Positions 42,067 through 55,625 of a DNA stretch of 64,000 nucleotides are shown here, one piece after another (the first letter of the stretch is position 1; the number at the start of each line of letters is the position of its first letter). The position numbers and the translations under genes are program-made. The notes beneath the pieces are model-generated. The model ran no database searches. It was not told the DNA's origin and saw only the letters and a program-made list of their open reading frames with translations. This DNA is from Calliopsis andreniformis (lineage: Eukaryota; Arthropoda; Insecta; Hymenoptera; Andrenidae), in assembly GCF_051401765.1 (NCBI RefSeq), contig NW_027480495.1, forward strand, positions 1,736,001-1,800,000, written 5' to 3'.

Positions 42067-45000
42067 TCAATCCTCAATCCTCAATCTTCAATCCTCAACA
42101 CTCAATCTTCAATCCTCAATCCTCAATCCTCAGTCCTCAATCCTCATTCTTCAATCCTCAATACCCAATCCTCAATCTTCAATCCTCAATCCTCAATCCT
42201 CAATCCTAATTCCTCAATCCTCATTCTTCAATCCTCAATAACCAATCCTCAATTTCAATCCTCAATCCTCAATCTTCATTTCTCAATCCTCAATCCTCAA
42301 CCCTCAGCCCTCATCCTCCATCCTCAGTACTCAATCCTCTATCCTCAATATTCAATCCTCAATACTCAATCTTCAATCCTCATTCCTCAATCCTCAATCC
42401 TCAATCCTCAATCTTCATTCCTCAATACTCAATCTGCAATCCTCAATCCTCAAACCTCAATCCTCAATCCTCATTCCTCAATCCTCAATTCCCAATCCTC
42501 AATCCTCAATCCTCAATCCTCAATCCTCAATCCTCAATATTCAATCATCAATACTCAATCTTCAATCCTCAATCTTCAATCCTCAATACTCAACCTTCAA
42601 TCCTCAATCCTCAATCCTCAATCCTCAATCCTCAAACCTCAATCCTCAATCCTCAATATTCAATCATCAATACTCAATCTTCAATCGTCAATCCTCAAAC
42701 CTCAATCCTCAATACTCATTACTCAATCCTCAATACCCAATCCTCAATCCACAATCCTTAATCCTCAATCCACAATCCTCAACCTTCAATACTCAATACT
42801 CAATCTTCAATCCTCAATCCTCAATCCTCAATCCTCAATCCTCAATCCTCAATCATCAATCCTCAATATTCAATCCTCAATACTCAATCTTCAATCATCA
42901 ATCCTCAATCCTCAATTCTCAGTCGTCAATCCTCAGTCATCAATCCTCAATCTTCAATACTCAGTCGTCAACCCTCAATATTCAATCATCAATACTCAAT
43001 CTTCAATCCTCAATCCTCAAACCTCAATCCTCAATCCTCATTCTTCAATCCTCAATATTCAATCATCAATACGCAATCTTCAACCCTCAATCTTCAATCC
43101 TCAATAGTCAATCTTCAATCCTCAATCCTCAATCCTCAATCCTCAATCCTCAATCCTCAATCCTCAGGTATCAATACTCAATCTACAATATTCAATCCTC
43201 AATCCTTAATCCTCAATCCACAATCCTCAACCTTCAATACTCAATACTCAATCTTCAATCCTCAATCCTCAATCTTCAATCCTCAATCCTCAATCCTCAA
43301 TCCTCAATATTCAATCCTCAATACTCAACCTTCAATCATCAATCCTCAATCCTCAATTCTCAGTCGTCAATCCTCAGTCATCATTCCTCAATCTTCAATA
43401 CTCAATCGTCAATCCTTAGTCCTCAATCCTCAATCCTCAATCCTCGTTCCTCAAACCTCAATCCTCAACCCTCAGACTTCATCCTCAATCCTCAAACCTC
43501 AATCCTCAATCCTCAATATTCAATCATCAATACTCAATCTTCAATCCTCAATCCTAAAACCTAAATCCTCAATCCTCATTCTTCAATCCTAAATACCCAA
43601 TCCTCAATCTTCAATCCTCAATCCTCAATACTCAATTCTCAATCCTCAATCCTTAATCCTCAGACATCAAACGTCAATATTCAACCCTCAGTCCTCGTCC
43701 TCAATCCACAACCCTCAATCCTCAGTCCTCAATATTCAATCATCAATATTCAATCTTCAATCCTCAATCCTCAATCCTCAATCCTCAATCCTCTATCCTC
43801 AATCCTCAATCTTCAACCCTCAACACTCAATCCTCAATCCTCAATCCTCAATCCTCAATCCTCAACCCTCAATCTTCAATCCTCATTACTAATCTTCAAT
43901 CCTCAATCCTCAATTCTCAATCCTCAATCCTCATTCTTCAATCCTCAATACCCAATCCTCAATCTTCAATCCTCAATCCTTAATCGTCAATCCACAATCC
44001 TCAACCTTCAATACTCAATACTCGATCTTCAATCCTCAATCCTCAATCATCAATCCTAAATTCTCAGTCGTCAATCCTCAGTCACCAATCCTCAATCTTC
44101 AATACTCAATCGTCAATCCTTAGTCCTCAATCCTCAATGCTCAATCCTCAATCCTCATTCCCCAACCCTCAATCCTCATTCCTCAAACCTCAACCCTCAA
44201 CCCTCAGTCCTCATACTCAATTCTCAATTCTCAATCCTCAATCCTCAATCCTCAATCTTCAATCCTCAATAATCAATCTCCAATCCTCAATCCTCAATCC
44301 TCGATCCTCAATCCTCAGGCGTCAATACTCAATCTTCAATACTCAATCCTCAATCCTCAATCCTCAATCCTCAATCCTCAAACCTCAATCCTCAATCCTC
44401 AATATTCAATCATCAATACTCAATCTTCAATCCTCAATCCTCAATCCTCAATCCTCACTCCTCAATCCTCAATCCTCAGTATTCAATCATCAATACTCAA
44501 TCTTCAAACCTCAATCTTCAATCCTCAATTCTCAATCTTCAATCCTCAATCCTCAATCCTCAATCCTCAATCCTTAATCCTCAATCCACAATCCTCAACC
44601 TTCAATACTCAATACTCGATCTTCAATCCTCAATCCTCAATCATCAATCCTAAATTCTCAGTCGTCAATCCTCAGTCACCAATCCTCAATCTTCAATACT
44701 CAATCGTCAATCCTTAGTCCTCAATCCTCAATCCTCAATCCTCGATCCTCAAACCTCAACCCTAAACCCTCAGACTTCATCCTCAATCCTCAAACCTCAA
44801 TCCTCAATCCTCAATATTCAATCATCAATACTCAATCTTCAATCCTTAATCCTAAAACCTCAATCCTCAATCCTCATTCTTCAATCCTAAATACCCAATC
44901 CTCAATCTTCAATCCTCAATCCCCAATACTCAATTCTCAATCCTCAATCCTTAATCCTCAGACCTCAAACGTCAATATTCAACCCTCAGTCCTCGTCCTC

Positions 45001-45354
45001 AATACACAACCCTCAATCCTCAGTCCTCAATATTCAATCATCAATATTCAATCTTCAATCCTCAATCCTCAATCCTCAATCCTCAATCCTCAATCCTCAA
45101 TCTTCAACCCTGAATCCTCAATCCTCAATCCTCAATCCTCAATTCTCAATCCTCAATCCTCAATCCTCAATCCTCAATCCTCAATCCTCAATCCACAATC
45201 CTCAACCTTCTATACTCAATATTCAATCTCCAATCCTAGATCCTCAATCCTCAATCCTCAATCCTCAATCTTCAACCCTGAATCCTCAATCCTCAATACT
45301 CAATCCTCAATCTTCAATCCTCAATACTCAATCTTCAATCCTCAATCCTCAATC
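42067..45354 (+). repeat. 5.94-kb higher-order unit, copy 2 (shortened and truncated)
   Basis: Box-4 cores are at 43,672 and 44,970, corresponding to 37,725 and 39,590. The interval is 1,298 bp here against 1,865 bp in copy 1: 567 bp (81 heptamers) fewer near 43,790. Copy 1 has the word CTCTATCC followed by CAACACTC twice (37,984 and 38,412), while this copy has it once (43,793), so the difference fits unequal pairing between those two repeats. Homology ends near 45,354 (copy 1: 39,974). Confidence 0.88.
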
Positions 45355-47650
45355 GTCAATCCTCAATCCGCAATCTTCAATCCTCAACACTCAATCTGCA
45401 ATCCTCAATCCTCAAACCTCAATCCTCAATCCTCATTCCTCAATCCTCAGTACCCAATCCTCAATCCTCAATCCTCAATCCTCAATCCTCAATCCTCAAT
45501 CTTCAACCCTGAATCCTCAATCCTCAATACTCAATCCTCAATCTTCAATCCTCAATACTCAATCTTCAATCCTCAATCCTCAATCCTCAATCCTCAATCC
45601 TCAATCTTCAATCCTCAACACTCAATCTTCAATACTCAATCCTCAATCCTCAATCCTCAATCCTCATTCTTCAATCCTCAATACCCGATCCTCAATTTCA
45701 ATCCTCAATCCTCAATCCTCATTTCTCAATCCTCAATCCTCAACCCTCAGCCCTCATCCTCCATCCTCAGTACTCAATCCTCTATCCTCAATCTTCAATC
45801 CTCAATACTCAATCTTCAATCCTCATTCCTCAATCCTCAATCCTCAATCCTCAATCTTCAATCCTCAATACTCAATCTGCAATCCTCAATCCTCAAACCT
45901 CAATCCTCAATCCTCATTCCTCAATGCTCAATACCCAATCCTCAGTCCTCAATCCTCAATCCTCAATCCTCAATCCTCAATCCTCAATCTTCAACCCTGA
46001 ATCCTCAATCCTCAATACTCAATCCTCAATCTTCAATCCTCAATACTCAATCTTCAATCCTCAATCCTCAATCCTCAATCCTCAATCCTCAATCTTCAAT
46101 CCTCAACACTCAATCTTCATACAAAATACTCAATCCTCAATCCTCAATCCTCAATCCTCATTCTTCAATCCTCAACACCCAATCCTCAATCTTCAATCCT
46201 CAATCCTCAATCCTCAATCCTAATTCCTCAATCCTCATTCTTCAATCCTCAATACCCGATCCTCAATTTCAATCCTCAATCCCCAATCCTCATTTCTCAA
46301 TCCTCAATCCTCAACCCTCAGCCCTCATCCTCCATCCTCAGTACTCAATCCTCTATCCTCAATCTTCAATCCTCAATACTCAATCTTCAATCCTCATTCC
46401 TCAATCCTCAATCCTCAATCCTCAATCTTCAATCCTCAATACTCAATCTGCAATCCTCAATCCTCAAACCTCAATCCTCAATCCTCATTCCTCAATGCTC
46501 AATACCCAATCCTCAGTCCTCAATCCTCAATCCTCAATCCTCAATCCTCAATCCTCAATCTTCAACCCTGAATCCTCAATCCTCAATACTCAATCCTCAA
46601 TCTCCAACCCTCAATTCTCAATCCTCAATCCTCAATCCTCAATCCTCAATCCTCAATCTTCAATCCTCAATCCACAATCGTCAAGCTTCTATACTCAATA
46701 ATCAATCTCCAATCCTAGATCGTCATTCCTCAATCCTCAATCCTCAATCTTCAACCCTGAATCCTCAATCATCAATACTCAATCCTCAATCTTCAATCCT
46801 CAATACTCAATCTTCAATCCTCAATCCTCAATCCTCAATCCTCAGTCCTCAATCTTCAACCCTCGACACTCAATCTTCAATCCTCAATCCTCAATCCTCA
46901 ATCCTCAATCCTCAGGCATTAATACTCAATCTTCAATGCTCAATCCTCAATCCTCAATCCTGAATCCTCATTCCCCAACCCTCAATCCTCATTCCTCAAA
47001 CATCAATCCTCAACCCTCAGTCCTCATACTCAATTCTCAATTCTCAATCCTCAATCCTCAATCCTCAATCTTCAATCCTCAATAATCAATCTCCAATCCT
47101 CAATCCTCAATCCTCGATCCTCAATCCTCAGGCATCAATACTCAATCTTCAATACTCAATCCTCAATCCTCAACCCTCAATCCTCAATCCTCAAACCTCA
47201 ATCCTCAATCCTCAATATTCAATCATCAATACTCAATCTTCAATCCCCAATCCTCAATCCTCAATCCTCAATCCTCAATCCTCAATCCTCAATCCTCAAT
47301 CCTCAATCCACAATCCTCAACCTTCAATACTCAATAATCAATCTCCAATCCTAGATCCTCAATCCTCAATCCTCAATCCTCATTCCTCAATCCTCAATAC
47401 CCAATCCTCAATCTTCAAACCTCAAACATCAATCCTCAATTCTCAATCCTCAATCCTCAGTCCTCAGTCGTCGAATCTCAATCCCCGATGCTTAGCACGC
47501 ATCCTCAATCCTCAGTCCTCAATCCTCAATCCTCAAACCTAAATCCTCTACCGTTAGTCCTCGTCCTCAATCCTCAAACCTTAATCCCCAATCCTCAATA
47601 TTCAATCAGCAATACTCAATCTTCAATCCTCAATCCTCAATCCTCAATCC
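45355..47650 (+). repeat. Distant copy of the window's left end, with a 571-bp tandem pair
   Basis: About 45,930-47,650 follows the variant order of about 500-2,188 with offsets rising from 45,425 to 45,459, ending with an ATG-type dyad box at 47,487. Within it, ATACCCGATCC and the following words occur near 45,683 and 46,253, and AATGCTCAATACCC near 45,924 and 46,495, giving a tandem pair of about 571 bp. A 6-bp insertion near 46,116 makes the unusual word TTCATACAAAATACTC. An AAGCTT site is at 46,683. No gene is present. Confidence 0.85.
47487..47503 (+). repeat. Dyad box, ATG type (distant copy)
   Basis: Identical arms and loop. It differs downstream (CTACCGTTAGTCC and CTTAATCCCC), so it has diverged from the copies at 2,028-8,785, to which it is related by the 45.4-kb-offset homology. 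Confidence 0.85.
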
Positions 47651-50600
47651 TCAATCCTCAATCCTCAATCCTCAATCCTCAATATTCAATCATCAATACT
47701 CAATCTTCAACGCTCAATCTTCAATCCTCAATACTCAATCTTCCATCCTCAATCCTCAATCCTCAATCCTCAATCCTCAATCCTCAGGCATCAATACTCA
47801 ATCTACAATATTCAATCCTCAATCCTTAATCCTCAATCCACAATCCTCAACCTTCAATACTCAATACTCAATCTTCAATCCTCAATCCTCAATCCTCAAT
47901 CCTCAATCCTCAATCCTCAATCCTAATTCCTCAATCCTCATTCTTCAATCCTAAATACCCAATCCTCATTCTTCAATCCTCAATCCTCAATACTCAATTC
48001 TCAATCCTCAATCCTTAATCCTCACACCTCAAACGTCAATATTCAACCCTCAGTCCTCGTCCTCAATCCACAACCCTCAATCCTCAGTCCTCAATATTCA
48101 ATCATCAATATTGAATCTTCAATCCTCAATCCTCAATCCTCAATCCTCAATCCTCAATCCTCAATCTTCAACCCTGAATCCTCAATCCTCAATACTCAAT
48201 CCTTAATCTTCAATGCTCAATACTCAATCTTCAATCCTCAATCCTCAATCCTCAATCCTCAATATTCAATCATCAATACTCAATCTTCAATCCTCAATCC
48301 TCAATCCTCAATTCTCAATCCTCAATCCTCAATCCTCAATCCTCAATCCTCAATCCTCAATCCACAATCCTCAACCTTCTATACTCAATAATCAATCTCC
48401 AATCCTAGATCCTCAATCGTCAATCCTCAATCCTCAATCTTCAACCCTGAATCCTCAATCCTCAATACTCAATCCTCAATCTTCAATCCTCAATACTCAA
48501 TCTTCAATCCTCAATCCTCAATCCTCTATCCTCAATCCTCAATCTTCAACCCTCAACACTCAATCCTCAATCCTCAATCCTCAATCCTCAATCCTCAACC
48601 CTCAATCTTCAATCCTCATTACAAATCTTCAATCCTCAATCCTCAATCCTCAATCCTCAATCCTCAATCCTCATTCTTCAATCCTCAATACCCAATCCTC
48701 AATCTTCAATTCTCAATCCTTAATCCTCAATCCTAATTCCTCAATCCTCATTCTTCAATCCTCAATACCCAATCCTCAATTTCAATCCTCAATCCTTAAT
48801 CCTCATTTCTCAATCCTCAATCCTCAACCCTCAGCCCTCATCCTCCATCCTCAATCCTCAATCCTCAATCCTCAAACTTCAATCCTCAATTCTCAATCTT
48901 GAATCCTCGATCCTCAATCATCAATCCTCAATCCTCAATCCTCAGGCATCAATACTCAATCTTCAATGCTCAATCCTCAATCCTCAATCCTCAATCCTCA
49001 TTCCCCAACCCTCAATCCTCATTCCTCAAACCTCAATCCTCAACCCTCAGACCTCATACTCAATTCTCAATTCTCAATCCTCAATCCTCAATCCTCAATC
49101 TTCAACCCTCAATAATCAATCTCCAATCCTCAATCCTCAATCCTCGATCCTCAATCCTCAGGCATCAATACTCAATCTTCAATACTCAATCCTCAATCCT
49201 CAATCCTCAATCCTCAATCCTCAAACCTAAATCCTCAATCCTCAATATTCAATCATCAATACTCAATCTTCAATCCTCAATCCTCAATCCTCAATCCTCA
49301 CTCCTCACTCCTCAATCCTCAGTATTCAATCATCAATACTCAATCTTCAAACCTCAATCTTCAATCCTCAATTCTCAATCTTCAATCCTCAATCCTCAAT
49401 CCTCAATCCTCAATCCTTAATCCTCAATCCACAATCCTCAACCTTCAATACTCAATACTCGATCTTCAATCCTCAATCCTCAATCATCAATCCTAAATTC
49501 TCAGTCGTCAATCCTCAGTCACCAATCCTCAATCTTCAATACTCAATCGTCAATCCTTAGTCCTCAATCCTCAATCCTCAATCCTCGATCCTCAAACCTC
49601 AACCCTAAACCCTCAGACTTCATCCTCAATCCTCAAACCTCAATCCTCAATCCTCAATATTCAATCATCAATACTCAATCTTCAATCCTTAATCCTAAAA
49701 CCTCAATCCTCAATCCTCATTCTTCAATCCTAAATACCCAATCCTCAATCTTCAATCCTCAATCCCCAATACTCAATTCTCAATCCTCAATCCTTAATCC
49801 TCAGACCTCAAACGTCAATATTCAACCCTCAGTCCTCGTCCTCAATACACAACCCTCAATCCTCAGTCCTCAATATTCAATCATCAATATTCAATCTTCA
49901 ATCCTCAATCCTCAATCCTCAATCCTCAATCCTCAATCCTCAATCTTCAACCCTGAATCCTCAATCCTCAATCCTCAATCCTCAATTCTCAATCCTCAAT
50001 CCTCAATCCTCAATCCTCAATCCTCAATCCTCAATCCACAATCCTCAACCTTCTATACTCAATAATCAATCTCCAATCCTAGATCCTCAATCCTCAATCC
50101 TCAATCCTCAATCTTCAACCCTGAATCCTCAATCCTCAATACTCAATCCTCAATCTTCAATCCTCAATACTCAATCTTCAATCCTCAATCCTCAATCGTC
50201 AATCCTCAATCCGCAATCTTCAATCCTCAACACTCAATCTTCAATCCTCAATCCTCAATCCTCAGTCCTCAATCCTCATTCTTCAATCCTCAATACCCAA
50301 TCCTCAATCTTCAATCCTCAATCCTCAATCCTCAATCCTAATTCCTCAATCCTCATTCTTCAATCCTCAATACCCAATCCTCAATTTCAATCCTCAATCC
50401 TCAATCCTCATTTCTCAACCCTCAATCCTCAACCCTCAGCCCTCATCCTCCATCCTCAGTACTCAATCCTCTATCCTCAATCTTCAATCCTCAATACTCA
50501 ATCTTCAATCCTCATTCCACAATCCTCAAACCTCAATCCTCAATCTTCAATCCTCAATACTCAATCTGCAATCCTCAATCCTCAAACCTCAATCCTCAAT

Positions 50601-50821
50601 CCTCATTCCTCATTCCTCAATACCCAATCCTCAATCCTCAATCCTCTATCCTCAATCCTCAATATTCAATCATCAATACTCAATCTTCACTCCTCAATCT
50701 TCAATCCTCAATACTCAATCTTCAATCCTCAATCCTCAATCCTTAATCCTCAAACCTCAATCCTCAATCCTCCATCTTCAATCCTCAATACACAATCTTC
50801 AATCCTCAAACCTCAATCGTC
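47651..50821 (+). repeat. Mosaic of segments found elsewhere in the array
   Basis: Box-4 cores are at 48,034 and 49,813. 48,600-49,050 resembles 53,880-54,320. 49,060-49,410 resembles 38,830-39,190 and 44,210-44,570. 49,420-50,190 is a third copy of 39,190-39,960 and 44,570-45,340, sharing CCTAAACCCTCAGAC near 49,605. 50,196-50,750 matches 41,480-42,060 and 57,070-57,640 (CAATCCGCAATC). Open frames at 48,213-48,902 and 48,899-49,420 are repeat translations. Confidence 0.8.
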
Positions 50822-52497
50822 AATCCTCAATCCTCAATTTTCAATCCTCAACACTCAATCTTCAATCCTCAATCCTCAATCCTCAATCCTCAATCCTCAT
50901 TCTTCAATCCTCAATACCCAATCCTCAATCTTCAATCCTCAATCCTCAATCCTCAATCCTAATTGCTCAATCCTCATTCTTCAATCCTCAATACCCAATC
51001 CTCAATTTCAATCCTCAATCCTCAATCCTCATTTCTCAATCCTCAATCCTCAACCCTCAGCCCTCATCCTCCATCCTCAGTTATCAATCCTCTATCCTCA
51101 ATCTTCAATCCTCAATACTCAATCTTCAATCCTCACTCCTCAATCCTCAATCCTCAATCCTCAATCTTCAATCCTCAAACATCTATCCTCAATTCTCAAT
51201 ACTCAATCCTCAGTCCTCAGTCGTCGAACATCAATCCCCGACCCTTAGCACTCATCCTCAATCCTCATCCCTCAATCCACAATCCTCAACCTTCAATACT
51301 CAATAATCAATCTCCAATCCTAGATCCTCAATCCTCAATCCTCAATCCTCATTCCCCAATCCTCAATACCCAATCCTCAATCTTCAATCCTCAAACATCA
51401 ATCCTCAATTCTCAATCCTCAATCCTCAGTCCTCAGTCGTCGAATCTCAATCCCCGACGCTTAGCACGCATCCTCAATCCTCAGTCCTCAATCCTCAATC
51501 CTCAAACCTAAATCCTCTACCGTCAGTCCTCGTCCTCAATCCTCAAACCTCAATCCCCAATCCTCAATATTCAATCAGCAATACTCAATCTTCAATCCTC
51601 AATCCTCAATCCTCAATCCTCAATCCTCAATCCTCAATCCTCAATCCTCAATATTCAATCATCAATACTCAATCTTCAGCCCTCAATCTTCAATCCTCAA
51701 TACTCAATCTTACATCCTCAATCCTCAATCCTCAATCCTCAATCCTCAATCCTCAGGCATCAATACTCAATCTACAATATTCAATCCTCAATCCTTAATC
51801 CTCAATCCACAGTCCTCAACCTTCAATACTCAATACTCAATCTTCAATCCTCAATCCTCAATCCTCAATCCTCAATCCTCAATCCTAATTCCTCAATCCT
51901 CATTCTTCAATCCTAAATACCCAATCCTCAATCTTCAATCCTCAATCCTCAATACTCAATTCTCAATCCTCAATCCTTAATCCTCAGACCTCAAACGTCA
52001 ATATTCAACCCTCAGTCCTCGTCCTCAATACACAACCCTCAATCCTCAGTCCTCAATATTCAATCATCAATATTCAATCTTCAATCCTCAATCCTCAATC
52101 CTCAATCCTCAATCCTCAATCCTCAATCTTCAACCCTGAATCCTCAATCCTCAATACTCAATCCTCAATCTTCAATCCTCAATACTCAATCTTCAATCCT
52201 CAATCCTCAATCCTCAATCCTCAATATTCAATCATCAATACTCAATCTTCAATCCTCAATCCTCAATCCTCAATTCTCAATCCTCAATCCTCAATCCTCA
52301 ATCCTCAATCCTCAATCGTCAATCCACAATCCTCAACCTTCTATACTCAATAATCAATCTCCAATCCTAGATCCTCAATCCTCAATACTCAATCCTCAAT
52401 CTTCAACCCTGAATCCTCAATCCTCAATACTCAATCCTCAATCTTCAATCCTCAATACTCAATCTTCAATCCTCAATCCTCAATCGTCAATCCTCAA
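50822..52497 (+). repeat. Satellite segment sharing a 4,646-bp offset with 55,468 onward
   Basis: The CAATTTTCAATCC word at about 50,836 recurs at 55,482, AATTGCTCAATCC at 50,961 recurs at 55,607, and the cassette at 51,240 recurs at 55,886, all +4,646. After the cassette the offset falls to 4,597 at the box-4 core (51,996 to 56,593), mostly because of a 42-bp loss in the right copy. ACTCAATCCTCAGTC near 51,203 and TTATCAATCC near 51,082 are private variants. Confidence 0.82.
51240..51473 (+). repeat. 216-bp box cassette (CCGACCC box plus ACG dyad box)
   Basis: The CCGACCC box starts at 51,240 and the ACG dyad box is 51,456-51,472. It keeps the full downstream sequence with CTCTACCGTCAGTCC, which the copies at 56,102 and 58,485 have lost. 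Confidence 0.9.
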
Positions 52498-53626
52498 TCC
52501 TCATTCTTCAATCCTCAATATTCAATCATCAATACGCAATCTTCAACCCTCAATCTTCAATCCTCAATAGTCAATCTTCAATCCTCAATCCTCAATCCTC
52601 AATCCTCAATCCTCAATCCTCAATCCTCATTACTCAATCCTCAATACCCAATCCTCAATCCACAATCCTTAATCCTCAATCCACAATCCTCAACCTTCAA
52701 TACTCAATACTCAATCTTCAATACTCAATCCTCAATCCTCAATCCTCAATCCTCAATCCTCAATCCTCAATATTCAATCCTCAATACTCAATCTTCAATC
52801 ATCAATCCTCAATCCTCAATTCTCAGTCGTCAATCCTCAGTCATCAATCCTCAATCTTCAATACTCAATCGTCAACCCTCAATATTCAATCATCAATACT
52901 CAATCTTCAATCCTCAATCCTCAAACCTCAATCCTCAATCCTCATTCTTCAATCCTCAATATTCAATCATCAATACGCAATCTTCAACCCTCAATCTTCA
53001 ATCCTCAATAGTCAATCTTCAATCCTCAATCCTCAATCCTCAATCCTCAATCCTCAATCCTCAATCCTCAGGTATCAATACTCAATCTACAATATTCAAT
53101 CCCCAATCCTTAATCCTCAATCCACAATCCTCAACCTTCAATACTCAATACTCAATCTTCAATCCTCAATCCTCAATCTTCAATCCTCAATCCTCAATCC
53201 TCAATCCTCAATATTCAATCCTCAATACTCAACCTTCAATCATCAATCCTCAATCCTCAATTCTCAGTCGTCAATCCTCAGTCATCATTCCTCAATCTTC
53301 AATACTCAATCGTCAATCCTTAGTCCTCAATCCTCAATCCTCAATCCTCGTTCCTCAAACCTCAATCCTCAACCCTCAGACTTCATCCTCAATCCTCAAA
53401 CCTCAATCCTCAATCCTCAATATTCAATCATCAATACTCAATCTTCAATCCTCAATCCTAAAACCTCAATCCTCAATCCTCATTCTTCAATCCTAAATAC
53501 CCAATCCTCAATCTTCAATCCTCAATCCTCAATACTCAATTCTCAATCCTCAATCCTTAATCCTCAGACCTCAAACGTCAATATTCAACCCTCAGTCCTC
53601 GTCCTCAATCCACAACCCTCAATCCT
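52498..53626 (+). repeat. Satellite segment related to 36,780-37,780 and 61,255-61,900
   Basis: Shares the ATACGCAATC, CAATAGTCAATC, CATTACTCAATCC and CCACAATCCTTAATCC words with those regions, and carries the box-4 core at 53,576. The ATACGCAATC stretch occurs twice here (near 52,529 and 52,972). No gene is present. Confidence 0.8.
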
Positions 53627-55467
53627 CAGTCCTCAATATTCAATCATCAATATTCAATCTTCAATCCTCAATCCTCAATCCTCAATCCTCAATCCTCAAT
53701 CCTCAATCTTCAACCCTGAATCCTCAATCCTCAATACTCAATCCTCAATCTTCAATCCTCAATACTCAATCTTCAATCCTCAATCCTCAATCCTCTATCC
53801 TCAATCCTCAATCTTCAACCCTCAACACTCAATCCTCAATCCTCAATCCTCAATCCTCAATCCTCAACCCTCAATCTTCAATCCTCATTACTAATCTTCA
53901 ATCCTCAATCCTCAATCCTCAATCCTCAATCCTCAATCCTCATTCTTCAATCCTCAATACCCAATCCTCAATCTTCAATTCTCAATCCTTAATCCTCAAT
54001 CCTAATTCCTCAATCCTCATTCTTCAATCCTCAATACCCAATCCTCAATTTCAATCCTCAATCCTTAATCCTCATTTCTCAATCCTCAATCCTCAACCCT
54101 CAGCCCTCATCCTCCATCCTCAATCCTCAAGCCTCAATCCTCAAACTTCAATCCTCAATTCTCAATCTTGAATCCTCGATCCTCAATCATCAATCCTCAA
54201 TCCTCAATCCTCAGGCATCAATACTCAATCTTCAATGCTCAATCCTCAATCCTCAATCCTCAATCCTCATTCCCCAACCCTCAATCCTCATTCCTCAAAC
54301 CTCAATCCTCAACCCTCAGTCCTCACACTCAATTCTCAATTCTCAATCCTCAATCCTCAATCCTCAATCTTCAATCCTCAATAATCAATCTCCAATCCTC
54401 AATCCTCAATCCTCGATCCTCAATCCTCAGGCATCAATACTCAATCTTCAATACTCAAACCTCAGTCCTCAATATTCAATCATCAATATTCAATCTTCAA
54501 TCCTCAATCCTCAATCCTCAATCCTCAATCCTCAATCCTCAATCTTCAACCCTGAATCCTCAATCCTCAATACTCAATCCTCAATCTTCAATCCTCAATA
54601 CTCAATCTTCAATCCTCAATCCTCAATCCTCTATCCTCAATCCTCAATCTTCAACCCTCAACACTCAATCCTCAATCCTCAATCCTCAATCCTCAATCCT
54701 CAACCCTCAATCTTCAATCCTCATTACTAATCTTCAATCCTCAATCCTCAATCCTCAATCCTCAATCCTCAATCCTCATTCTTCAATCCTCAATACCCAA
54801 TCCTCAATCTTCAATTCTCAATCCTTAATCCTCAATCCTAATTCCTCAATCCTCATTCTTCAATCCTCAATACCCAATCCTCAATTTCAATCCTCAATCC
54901 TTAATCCTCATTTCTCAATCCTCAATCCTCAACCCTCAGCCCTCATCCTCCATCCTCAATCCTCAAGCCTCAATCCTCAAACTTCAATCCTCAATTCTCA
55001 ATCTTGAATCCTCGATCCTCAATCATCAATCCTCAATCCTCAATCCTCAGGCATCAATACTCAATCTTCAATGCTCAATCCTCAATCCTCAATCCTCAAT
55101 CCTCATTCCCCAACCCTCAATCCTCATTCCTCAAACCTCAATCCTCAACCCTCAGTCCTCATACTCAATTCTCAATTCTCAATCCTCAATCCTCAATCCT
55201 CAATCTTCAATCCTCAATAATCAATCTCCAATCCTCAATCCTCAATCCTCGATCCTCAATCCTCAGGCATCAATACTCAATCTTCAATACTCAATCCTCA
55301 GTCCTCAATATTCAATCATCAATATTCAATCTTCAATCCTCAATCCTCAATCCTCAATCCTCAATCCTCAATCCTCAATCTTCAACCCTGAATCCTCAAT
55401 CCTCAATACTCAATCCTCAATCTTCAATCCTCAATACTCAATCTTCAATCCTCAATCCTCAATCGTC
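53627..55467 (+). repeat. 836-bp unit in tandem, 2.2 copies
   Basis: The word CAGTCCTCAATATTCAATC begins units at 53,627, 54,463 and 55,299, exactly 836 bp apart. Copies 1 and 2 are complete and the third runs about 170 bp before changing to AATCGTC. 836 is three more than 119 heptamers, so register-shifting units are included. Seen differences: C at 54,326 against T at 55,162, and CAAACCTCAGTCC against CAATCCTCAGTCC at the two internal junctions. Open frames at 54,168 and 55,004 are the same repeat translation, one per unit. Confidence 0.92.
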
Positions 55468-55625
55468 AATCCTCAATCCTCAATTTTCAATCCTCAACAC
55501 TCAATCTTCAATCCTCAATCCTCAATCCTCAATCCTCAATCCTCATTCTTCAATCCTCAATACCCAATCCTCAATCTTCAATCCTCAATCCTCAATCCTC
55601 AATCCTAATTGCTCAATCCTCATTC

